Shown: positions 12,130-21,426 of the stretch, piece by piece
Position numbering within the stretch: the first letter of the stretch is position 1
Layout of the letters: every line of letters starts with the position of its first letter
NCBI RefSeq assembly: GCF_023898315.1
Contig: NC_064622.1
Location: forward strand, 353,071,234 to 353,135,233
Reading direction: 5' to 3'
Length of the DNA: 64,000 nt
Source of the DNA: Schistocerca nitens
Lineage: Eukaryota; Arthropoda; Insecta; Orthoptera; Acrididae
Notes under the pieces: model-generated
Database searches by the model: none
What the model was told of the DNA's origin: nothing
Seen by the model: the letters and a program-made list of their open reading frames with translations, nothing else
Program-made: the position numbers and the translations under genes

Positions 12130-12590
12130 GTAAGTTCATCTAGAAAAATATGCACAGTCTGATGTGTAACGACAAGAAGAGCGACCTGCTAACCTTACCT
12201 TGCCGGGCACTTGCCAAGAAAAAATACGATAGTCATCAATAATTAGTCACATAAATATAATTGCATAAGTGGTCATAAAATGTGTAAGTTCATCTGGAAA
12301 ATATGCACGGTCTGATGTGTAACGACAAGAAGAGCGACCTGCTAACCTTACCTTGCCGGGCACTTGCCAAGAAAAAATACGATAGTCATCAATAATTAGT
12401 CACATAAATATAATTGCATAAGTGGTCATAAAATGTGTAAGTTCATCTGGAAAATATGCACGGTCTGATGTGTAACGACAAGAAGAGCAACCTGCTAACC
12501 TTACCTTGCCGGGCACTTGCCAAGAAAAAATACGATTGTCATCAATAATTAGTCACATAAATATAATTGCATAAATGATCATAAAAATTA
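12130..12590. repeat. 153-bp tandem array, three copies
   Basis: Units starting GTAAGTTCATCT at 12130, 12284 and 12437 are nearly identical. Each contains ACCTTACCTTGCCGGGCACT and ends in an AT-rich stretch. Gypsy-2 has two copies and a part copy at 27799-28105 in the matching place. Confidence 0.9.
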
Positions 12591-12628
12591 GTAAATAGCA
12601 TTACAGTGGGATAAATCGTTAAGTATGT

Positions 12629-15600
12629 TCACTCAATAAAGGGTTTTATGTTGGATAAGTGGTGGTTTCCTTTCCATTTTCTGGTTCTCAGAGTTTCGAC
12701 GTGTACAACATTGGGGTGAGGAATGCTGCGAATCCGATATGGACCTGCGTATAGAAGTTCAAATTTACTGCACTTACCTTTTATTTTATTGGATAAATAG
12801 TGTGTTCGTACTAATATCTTCTGTCCAACGTGAAAGTCTCGGCGCGTACAAACCTGTTTTTGCTGTCTTCTCCGGCGCTCTGCGGCACGTTTGATGTTGT
12901 TCAGCGCAATGTCAATTATTTCGTGGTGTCGTAATCGACGAGATGTAGGAAAGTTTACTAATTCTTTAATTTTGTTTGGTGGTTCAACGTTTTTCAGTAT
13001 AACAGACGGAGATAGCATAGTGGATTCATTTGGAATGGAATTAATTACATCTTGGAATGAGAATATGTGTGTGTCCCAATCAATATGTCTTTTGTGGCAG
13101 TATATTCTACACAGTTTACCAATTTCTTTCATTAATCGTTCACAAGGGTTCGAAGAAGCATGGTACTTGGATATATAGATCGGAGAAATGTTTCTAGCTC
13201 GTAACATGCGTGTCCATATAGCAGAACGAAATTGTGATCCATTATCGGAAATTACTTTCACCACATGCCCTACATGAAATAGAAAATGTTTTACAAATGC
13301 TTTCGAAACAGTTTTAGCAGTAGCTTCGCGTAACGGAGTGAAAGTAACAAATTTTGAAGTGAGTTCAACAGCGACAAAAACGTAGCAAAAACCTCTGTTA
13401 GTTCTCGGAATTGGACCAAAATTGTCTACTGCGGCCATATGTCTTAATTTAACAGGTACAATGGGATATAATGGAGGAATGTGTGAAGTGGTGTCTGACT
13501 TAGCTTTCTGGCAAATTTTACATGACGCTAAAACTCGTCGTATACGTTTCTCCATGTTGGTAAAATAACAGTTCTGTCTCAGTATAAGAAAACATTTTCT
13601 GCCTCCGTAATGTGCGTAACTTAAATGAGTATACCATATTAATTTGTTAACCAGTTCGTCAGGAATGCATAATAACCAATTGTTGCTGTCAGGATGAGAG
13701 CGGCGAAATAGAATGTCATTGCGTACAGTGTAATGGTTTCTAATCGTAACATTATTTTTATCTTGCCAAAGGTGTTTAATTTCTTTCCACACGTTGTCTT
13801 TATTTTGCTCTTTTGCTATGTCCTGTAATGACGACGAAATAAAATTTTCAAATGCAACTTGCTGAATGTACATGACGCTGAAATTTGCTTTGCAGAAGTT
13901 GGTTGCGACGTCTTGCTGATTGTTGGTGAGAGAACGAGATAATGCATGTTCTACAACATTTTGTGTGCCGGGAATGTGAACAATCGTAAAATTAAATTCC
14001 TGTAAATAAAGCTTCCATCTACTTAACTGTCGTGAGTAAATTTAGCCGAAAGTAAAAATTGTATAGCTCTATGGTCTGTGTAAACGGTGGTATGTCTGCC
14101 ATAAAGAAAGTGTCGAAATCTCGTAAAAGCCCATACAACACATAACGTTTCCAATTCTGTAACGGAATAATTTCGTTCAGCAGGTGACAGAATGCGACTT
14201 GCAAATGCGATGTTTTTAATTACTGTAGAGCCATCTCCTTCAATTTCCTGAAAAATGTTTACGCCTAAAGCTGTGTTGGAACTGTCGGTGGCAATGGAAA
14301 AATTTCTGGTGAGATCTGGGTGCGATAAAAGTGGAGCATTCAACAAGGCTTCTTTCAAGTTCACAAATTCAGAATGTGCTTGCTTATCCCATGACCAAAT
14401 AGTGTTTTTACCTGTTAATTGGCATAATCTAGGTGTGTCTAAAGCAGAGTGATGAATAAATTTGCGAAAAAAGTTAATTAAGCCCAAAAAACTGCGTAGT
14501 TGTTTCTTCGTTGTAAGAACAGTAATGTCACGTAGAGCCTGAAGTTTTTCCGGATCAGGCGCAATGCCTTCTGCTGAAATTATGTGTCCAAGAAATTTTA
14601 TAGAAGTTTTGCCAAAATGCGATTTACTGAGATTAACTGTGAGTCCTTGTGCACGAAAAGTTTGCAACAGTTGTTCAAGAATCAGATTATGTTCAGTCCA
14701 GTTAGCTTCTGCGATAAGAATGTCGTCTACGTACGTCGTAATTCTGTCCTTAAGTCCTGTCGGAAGTATTGTGTTCAAACCGCGAATAAAAGCTGCAGAA
14801 GAAATAGTTAAGCCGAATGGTAATTTGCAAAATTGATAACAGTCGCCAAAACAGAGAAATGCTGTGTATTTTCTGCAATTCGGATGGAGCTGAATTTGCC
14901 AAAATCCCGATTTCAAATCTAATGTAGAATAAATAGCCGTACCATGAAATTTCTGTAGTAGTTTAAAGTCTGTGGTCGATCTGTTTCATTAATAATAATG
15001 TCATTAATGTGACGTGAATCAAGTACGAGGCGAAGTGAGCCATCTTTTTTCTTAACAATATGTAGCGGGTTTATGTACGGACTAACTGCCGGTTCAATAA
15101 TTCCTTGCTCGAGCATATCTTGCAATTCTTTCTTAACTTGTTCTCTATGGATATATGGAATGGGATAATGCTTTGCTTTAAATGTGTCGTGCTGTTTGAC
15201 TTGAAATTCATACATAAAACCGGACATCGTACCAGGAACATTGTCAAAAACTGGAGCTTGCTGTAAAAGAATTTTGTGTAGTTGAGTGCGTTCGTCGTCT
15301 GTATTTGCACTGCTTTGTTTAACTTTATCAGAAATCATCTGCATTACGTCGTAGTCAGCTTCGTCTGGAGTATTATAGTTATGTACGTACGTGTCTGTGA
15401 ACAATGTGGGATTACAGTCTATGTTACGTGTTGCGGAAATGACCTCTGTGCGGTTAATTGTTTGTTCTTCCGCAGATAATGAATGCTGAAACTCTAAAGC
15501 CAATTGCACATTTTCATCCTTCAACATTAAATAGGAATTTTGAAAATCAACCACTGCGTCGTGTTGTACGAGAAAATTAGTACCTAAAATAACGTCTGTT

Positions 15601-15995
15601 GTCAATAAAGGAACAATCCAAAAATTTGAATGAAATGTGTGACCTGCAATACAAAATGATAAATGCATCTGTAATTTAACGTCTACACCTTTACACGATA
15701 CTGCTCCTTTCACTTTCGTTTTGCCTAATGGTAATGTAGGATACGTATTACATTCGTTGAATGTCTCCTCATTTATAACTGACATAGGTGATCCAGAATC
15801 GATTACTGCTGAAAATTTCGATGAACCAATTTTAATTTCGATGACAGGATGTGAAATAGTTTTCTGAACAACTGGTCTTTCCTGCAAAAGAGTGTCTCTG
15901 ATATCGTCAAAAGTAATTACATTTTCGTGAACAATATTCTGCGTGTCTAAAATAGCGCTTGTGTTACTGCAAGACGCGATCTGTACTGTATCTAG
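12629..15995 (-). pseudogene. Gypsy-1 pol, two frameshifts
   Basis: The polyprotein begins directly after the gag TGA in the same frame. It contains the protease DSGSPMSVI, reverse transcriptase (KSGFWQIQLHP, TYVDDILIAE), RNase H and integrase (CKICQKAK zinc-finger part, SDNGSQF, SSNPCERLMKEI). One frameshift lies near 14950, between DRPQTL and KSGFWQIQ; a second near 14040, after SAKFTHD, in the RNase H/connection region. The first integrase motif reads AAVDNFGPI where Gypsy-2 has AAVDIFGPI. It is a near relative of the open pol at 24382-27762. Confidence 0.9.
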
Positions 15996-17316
15996 TCAAA
16001 TTCTATCTGACGTGTTATTATTGTCAGGACGATTCTGTGGCATTTCGACTATTTGAACTGTTCTATTATTTCTTCCAGACGTATTACGCTCTGGATGATA
16101 CCTACTGTCGGGTTCATTCATCAGAATATGTTGTTGCTGATCATTTTGCTGCTGGTAGACCTACTGTTATTAAACGTACGCTGATAATTGTGCTCATTGT
16201 TTTTACGTCTGTCGTGATAATCATTCCTATACGGTGCATTGCGATTGGAATTAAAATACTGTGTCTTCTGTACGTAGTTGTTTCTTTGCTGCCGTGCGTT
16301 ACTATTTGTTGTATCAGGGACTATACGTCCACGCGGCGAAACATTAAAGTTGGGTTGACCTTGTGCATTACATTGTTGGTTTGGTATGCTAACCGTGTGA
16401 CTTTCATGCTGTTGTAGTGAAAAACGTCTATTGTTACTAAAATGTGGTTCCTGTTGCTGAAAATTTTGACGATATTGATAGTCAAAATTTTGTCTGCTAT
16501 TAAAGTTCTGGTGGTTGTCGTTCCTAAAGCGTGTTACCTTTCCTATTGAAATTACGTGTCTGATCATAATTGCTGTATGTTTGTTGACCTTTGTTATTAT
16601 ACGAAAATTTTTTGTTTACGAAGGAATAATCCGATTGCTGCACTTCTAAAAGCTGCAATAGATCTCTGAATGCTGAAGTGTTTTCCTTCTGCTGACCCGT
16701 TAGAAGTGACACTCTTAATGACCGTGGTAGTTTAGAAATGCATAATTGTATAAGTGCAGATTCACTGTATGGTTCACTTAGGTACTGGTTTTGTTGCACC
16801 ATGTGCTCAAAAAATTGCGTGACACCGGGAAAATTTGTGTTCTCATAATTCGGTAAACTAATTAACTGATCTTTAATTCCGCGCTGTGTCGTCTTCGACC
16901 AATTGGTTATTCTGTGATTTACAAAAAGGTTTGCCAGTCGAATGTACACTGTCAGTCACTATTTCCGAATTAAATAAATCCGTCGTACTTTCCGTACACT
17001 GTCCATTCTCATTAGAAAAATTTGTCTGTGCGTTACTTGAATTTTCCAAACCGGGTGTGTTATGCTGGGCAGCGCTCATTACAATAGTGCGCCCCGCGTC
17101 GTCAATTGTCGTCAAATTAATAGAAGACACAATCGAGTTCGTTTGTTCATCATTAAGGTCTACATCATTTTTAATGGTTGGCGCGCACTGATTGTCAGTG
17201 AACGCAGGATTGTCATCATTACACTGCGTGTCACAAGTACTATCGGTGAAGTTGTTTAAGTCGGTTATTTCGTTCATAATACCTCGCGATACACTATTCA
17301 CAGTCTTTCGCGGCAT
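15996..17316 (-). pseudogene. Gypsy-1 gag, internally deleted and frameshifted
   Basis: The start ATG at 17316 gives MPRKTVNSVSRG, as in Gypsy-2. After about 140 residues the reading jumps from ...QNNQ to WSKTTQRGIKDQL near 16900: compared with Gypsy-2 about 1.65 kb is missing, covering the entire coiled-coil region and the first part of the capsid-like domain. The deletion is out of frame. A further shift occurs near 16535, before the Asn/Gln/Arg-rich C-terminus. The gene ends at TGA (15998-15996) followed by CTAG, the same context as in Gypsy-2. The shortened gene cannot make the normal Gag. Confidence 0.85.
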
Positions 17317-17524
17317 TTTTACTATAGTCACAATTATTCACAAATAAAATAAGCACAATGCAAAAAGCAACAAACACAAATACAACAGAGCAACGAATTG
17401 CCGATGATCTGAGGAAAGAAAGTCACAAAATTAGTAAAAGCGTTGCGCCAAATGCTAATTATATCTAAACAAATAAGAGCAGATATCTGGCTACGTTTCA
17501 GAAGATTCTCAACGAAATACGATC

Positions 17525-17542
17525 CTGGACTGTATGTCGCCA
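17525..17542 (-). promoter_or_regulatory. Gypsy-1 primer-binding site
   Basis: Two bases after the 5' LTR the element reads TGGCGACATACAGTCCAG. TGG complements the CCA end of a tRNA, and TGGCGAC would pair with a tRNA ending GTCGCCA. The tRNA species was not determined. Confidence 0.6.
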
Positions 17543-17544
17543 AG

Positions 17545-18338
17545 TGTAACCTCCCCACAGAAATTTGATGAACAATGTTAATGAAAATGGTGCCAAGTGT
17601 AACCTCCCTACAGAAATTTGAAAGTCAATATTTGAATGTTAACGAGAATAGAACCTAGTGTAACCTTCCAGCAAATAAATTTAATGACAATGACAATTAA
17701 ATAAAAATTAGCAATCTGACCCAGGTATAAACTCCCCACAAAAAATGAAAGTCAATTCAATGATAATGAAATCTCAGTCGCAATAAAAAATGCAAATAGA
17801 CCGAAATGTCGATCTTTAGGCCCTGTTCAATAATTAAACTCAAACTCTTACCTCAGTAAAACTGCATCTGCTCTTATTTTTCGCCATAGCTCGAAGGAAA
17901 TGCATTGCAAAAATTTTGAATTTAAGGGAAACTTTTCTTTAAGGAATACCAAGGGAAATATTTCTTTCAATAAAATGTTTCTTTTGTTAAAATGCTTGGT
18001 TTGAAAGCAAATTATTATTGGGGCGATTCTTGAACAAATTAGTTACAGTTAATTTACATTACATTATCAAATGTGCGCAATATATACCTTGTCCCGAATC
18101 TTGACCAGAGTGCCATGTCGACGCCCGCCGACTCCTCACACAACAGCTAACTCCCTACATGCAACTGAACTCTACTACGACTCGACCGCAACTGCACTGT
18201 CTCGCAACTCGAGCGCAACTGCCTCGCAACTGAACTGCACTCTCGCGCAGTCAAGCGCAGACTAGGAACGACAAATAGCTCTCTGGTCAGAGACTCTGCA
18301 ATGCCTCGCCATCGCCGCCACACAACATACGTGTTTCA
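17545..18338 (-). repeat. Gypsy-1 5' LTR (794 bp)
   Basis: In element orientation it starts TGAAACACG at 18338 and ends GGTTACA at 17545. The end contains an extra internal copy of the sequence GTGGGGAGGTTACACTTGGC (see findings). It is related to, but clearly diverged from, the Gypsy-2 LTR; both begin with the same TGAAACACGTATGTTGTG. Confidence 0.9.
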
Positions 18339-18342
18339 ACGA

Positions 18343-19566
18343 GCATCCGGTGCCATGTTAAATTCCAACAAAACGGTGCTGATCCCGCTAGGACCACGAT
18401 CATTGACCATCGAACGCCCATGGTACCGAGTTGTGGGGGAACAACGTATCTTGGGCCTTGAGGTGACTGCCTGTCCGCAGCGCATGTTAACACTCACGTG
18501 GAGGCGGCTTCTCACGCGCATCAGAGGACTTTGCGTGAGCCACGCTGATCGACGACTCGACCTCCATCAACGAATCCAACTGATTAATACTTACATCCTA
18601 TCACGGGCATGGTATGTAGCACAACTCCTTACGCTACCGAAACAAACTGGCAGAGCCATCTCACAAACCGTATATTGGCTTTTGTGGCGGCATGCACTGT
18701 TCAAAGTTGATGCACAGACTTATACACTGCCAAAGGTCGATGGTGGCCTTGGACTCATTGACTTTCCCCGCAAATGTGCGGCCCTCCTGATTCATCGTAT
18801 CGCCACTTTGCGTGAAACTGACCCAGGTGGGACAACAGCGGTTCTTTTCGACCGTTATTGCCCACAATCGGCGCGTGCACCAGTATGTTTGACACATATT
18901 CCGTTCCGGATGACGACAGTCAAGGACTATTACCTCAATCAAAGTTACGTCCTAACAGTGGCCACTGACAAGGCACGCACGTCGAAGCGCCTTTACCAGG
19001 CACTTCGAGGCCAGCCCACACCACATAAATTAGAGGACAGACGACCGTCGGTCATCTGGCACCAAGCTTGGGCTAATATCAACAACCCAGCCCTTCCCAC
19101 GGAAGTTTCAGCGCTATGGTATCGTGTCGTAAACAATTTAATACCCACTAATCATCGACTGGCGGCCATCCGCCTACGGCCCTCGGCTGCTTGCGGCCGA
19201 TGTGGTGACGTAGACACCAGAGAGCACCGTCTCTTATGCCCTCACGTCACAGAAGTGTGGGACCTTGCACGTGTGCTATTAGCGCTGATCGGTGGGACGA
19301 CACCAGACAATGTGTCAATCGACTGGTTCCTCGCCCCTGATATTCAGACCAACCCCCGAACGCGACGTAACGCAATGGTGTGGCTCTTGGGCCACACCAT
19401 TTTCACGATCTATGACCTTTCCCTCACCGATGCTGTCTCTTTCATGAACTACCTGTGGAGCCAGCATCGCCTGGCGGAATCTGACCGGAAATATGCCACT
19501 ACCTTTGCAAGATTTCTGAAAGTTGCGATGGTTCATGGTTATCAAAAGGTGTTCCGGGTTGACTAA
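18343..19566 (+). pseudogene. LINE-A ORF2, part 2: reverse-transcriptase thumb and C-terminal zinc motif
   Basis: This is the remainder of ORF2 after Gypsy-1. The split codons join in frame: part 1 ends ...NVYER and this part starts ASGAMLNSNKTVLIPLG, a standard reverse-transcriptase segment just after the YADD motif. The ATG at 18301 is inside the Gypsy-1 LTR and is not a LINE start. The C-terminus has CGRCGDVDTREHRLLC near 19193-19240 (CX2CX7HX4C), a zinc-binding motif typical of LINE ORF2 C-termini, then a KYATTFARFLKV block. No further stops occur up to TAA at 19564. The reconstructed coding length is 1119 codons plus stop. Confidence 0.85.
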
Positions 19567-20163
19567 GGCACCTCGTCCAGGAATTGCCTGAGTTTACCCC
19601 TGGAGCTATGTCACTCGGACTTTCAAACTACCCTTGACTTGCCTATACCCAAGATTTGACATTGGCCTTCTGGGCATCACTAGAGTAGACTGTTCTATGA
19701 TACTAATGATATGACAATAGGTAACATGGGAATTGTGTGAACCTTGTATGGAAAATTATTGGGAAATTAGAAAACACGTAATCTATCCTAGAGGATTATT
19801 ACTTCGTTAATTCTATGGGCGATGGGATTATCTCGCCAGTTTCGTTTTCATTTGTGTGTGCTGCCGTCCCTGTTTTTTATTTTGCCTTCATTTCTGTCTT
19901 TATTTCTTTCTTCCTTTTTAGTTTCTAAACTCATCACTTGCTTCACACCTGCAGAGAGAGGTGTATTCCTGAGTAGTGTGTCGTCGCTTCCTGAGGCATA
20001 GCAGAGTATGCCTCCGCTTTTATTTTTGGTTTATGGCAATAAGTCTTGCTATTAACAGCACCCTGCTTTGTGTGCTGCGTCGACACTAGAGGATGGCGGC
20101 ATTTTTGGAGAGGAAAAGGTAGGGCTATAGGGGAGGAAGGAGGCCCAAGAAAAAAAAAAAAAA
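19567..20163 (+). other. LINE-A 3' UTR and poly(A) tail
   Basis: After the ORF2 stop there are about 600 bases of non-coding sequence ending in an uninterrupted A run at about 20150-20163. The tail followed directly by the AAGCGCAG duplication is the mark of target-primed reverse transcription. Confidence 0.8.
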
Positions 20164-20171
20164 AAGCGCAG

Positions 20172-20446
20172 TCTTTGTTTCGCTACCCCCACAATACTAT
20201 GTGGTCTTTCCAAATTAAGTTGCTCGTAATTGTAATTCCTAGGTATTTAGTCGAATTGACAGCCCTTAGATTTGTGCGATTTATCATATAGCCAAAATGT
20301 ATCAGATTTCTTTTATTACCCATGTGGATGACCTCGCCATTTTCTTAGTTTAGTGCCAATTGCCACTTTTCGCACGATACAGAAATTCTCTCTAGATCAT
20401 TTTGCAATTGGAATTGATCGTCTGATGATTTTACTAGACTGTAAAT
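20172..20446 (-). pseudogene. CR1-like LINE fragment, segment 2 of 3
   Basis: On the minus strand this reads through a reverse-transcriptase segment (QFQLQNDLERISVSCEKWQLALN, about 20413-20345) between the YADD motif and the C-terminus. It continues from 32326 (beyond Gypsy-2) and into 4247 (beyond LINE-A). The AAAT at 20443-20446 is the Gypsy-2 target duplication. Confidence 0.7.
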
Positions 20447-21204
20447 TGAAACACGTATGTTGTGCGGCAGCGATGCTGAGACATTGTAGAATCTCTGACC
20501 AGAGCAGTTGCGCTCGACTCGCAGTAGCGAGCAGTCAGTCAGTCTGCAGTAGTCAGTCCTCAGTAGTGCTTGGAGTCGGTTGCTAGCAGTAGCGGAGAGC
20601 AGTCGGCGGGCGTCGGCATCGCAATGGTCGAGATTCAGGACGAGGTATAATTTATTTAAATAAATAATCATGCAGCTTGCGCTCATCAGATAATGTAACG
20701 AACACTCATTGTAATTTAACTTTCAAAAATCGCCCCCAATAATAATTTTGATTTAAAAGCAATTTTTGAGACAATCATTCAAATTTCCTTCCATTTCCTT
20801 TTAACAAAGATTTTTAAAAGGTACTTCCAATGCTTTTCATGCAAGCGGCAGAGAACAATAAGAGCAGAATTTTGACATGCAGTTTCACTAAGGTAAGAAA
20901 TTTATTCTCGTTTCGCACAGGGCAAACACCGACTTTTCGGTTGAATTGAGTTTAGGTTATCATTACAGTTTCATTATCATGGGATTAGCGTTCATTATTT
21001 AATGGGAACTTGTACTTGAGTCAGATAGCGAGCTTTCATTTAATTGTCTTTGCCATTAATATTCTTGTGGCGAGTTTATACTTAGCTGTGGCACCATTTC
21101 TAATAAATATTGTTTTTAAAATTTCTGTGGGAAGGTCACACTTAGCTGTGGCTCCATTACTAATAAATATATATTTTTTTAGAATTTGTTGTGGGGAGGT
21201 TACA
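20447..21204 (+). repeat. Gypsy-2 5' LTR (758 bp)
   Basis: It starts TGAAACACG and ends GGGAGGTTACA. TATAATTTATTTAAATA at 20646-20662 is a candidate core promoter. The last 150 bp contain two imperfect internal copies of the LTR end plus primer-site leader. Confidence 0.92.
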
Positions 21205-21206
21205 CT

Positions 21207-21224
21207 TGGCGACACCCGGTCCAG
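21207..21224 (+). promoter_or_regulatory. Gypsy-2 primer-binding site
   Basis: Two bases after the LTR the sequence is TGGCGACACCCGGTCCAG; TGG pairs with tRNA 3' CCA. The downstream CCAGGATCG resembles the complement of a tRNA T-arm, so pairing may extend further. Gypsy-1 has TGGCGACATACAGTCCAG at the same place. Confidence 0.65.
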
Positions 21225-21426
21225 GATCGTATTTCGTAGAGAATCTTTTGAAAAACAGTCAGATATCTGCTCTTATTGCTTAAATATAATTATAATTTGC
21301 GCAACGCTTTTACTAATCTTGTGACTTTCTTTCTACAGGTCAACGGCAATTCGTTGCTCTGTTGAATTTGTGTGTTGTTTTTGCATTGTGATTATTTCTT
21401 TTGTGAATATTTTGTCTGTTGTAAAA

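Larger units (their letters stand above)
8693..12628 (-). other. Gypsy-1 3' non-coding region (3.9 kb) with repeat arrays
   Basis: Between the pol stop and the 3' LTR there is no open frame and no env. In element order it contains a 153-bp tandem array (12590-12130), AT-rich sequence, a diffuse array with a GGCACTCATTGGCCAGTTAC-type unit around 10740-10440, and an array of near-palindromes AGTGCACACGCACT (9873-8836). The same order is seen in Gypsy-2, so the layout is a family trait. Confidence 0.8.
7900..18338 (-). mobile_element. Gypsy-1: degenerate Ty3/gypsy LTR retrotransposon
   Basis: This 10.44 kb element lies on the minus strand inside LINE-A ORF2 and is bounded by 793/794-bp LTRs that start TG and end CA. 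It is flanked by ACGA (7896-7899 and 18339-18342), the 4-bp duplication usual for Ty3/gypsy integrases. Reading 18338 to 7900 the order is 5' LTR, primer site, leader, gag, pol (protease, RT, RNase H, integrase), a 3.9 kb non-coding region, and 3' LTR. There is no env. The LTR pair differs at about six positions that I could see, under 1 percent, so it is older than Gypsy-2 but not ancient. gag and pol are disabled. Confidence 0.9.
4248..20163 (+). mobile_element. LINE-A: near-complete non-LTR retrotransposon carrying Gypsy-1
   Basis: This is a two-ORF non-LTR retrotransposon with a 125-bp 5' leader, ORF1 with a CCHC knuckle, ORF2 with an apurinic-type endonuclease and reverse transcriptase, a 0.6 kb 3' UTR and a terminal A run. 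Its own length without the 10.44 kb Gypsy-1 insertion and its 4-bp duplication is about 5.47 kb. It is flanked by AAGCGCAG and sits inside an older minus-strand CR1-like fragment. ORF2 looks closest to L1/Tx1-type LINEs by its RQGCPLSMYLFALALDP and AYADD motifs, but the clade is my judgement. The full-length 5' end and few disabling changes suggest modest age. Confidence 0.85.

Noticed and set aside
15959..16417. 152-codon plus-strand frame
   Set aside because: It lies antisense to the Gypsy-1 gag C-terminus and has no domain; a shadow of a real gene.
18301..18342. ATG at 18301 as the start of a separate protein
   Set aside because: It is inside the Gypsy-1 LTR; the coding sequence after 18343 continues LINE-A ORF2 from 7899.
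21370..21426. Earlier gag start
   Set aside because: The codon is GTG and the extension is not conserved in Gypsy-1; the shared ATG is at 21427.
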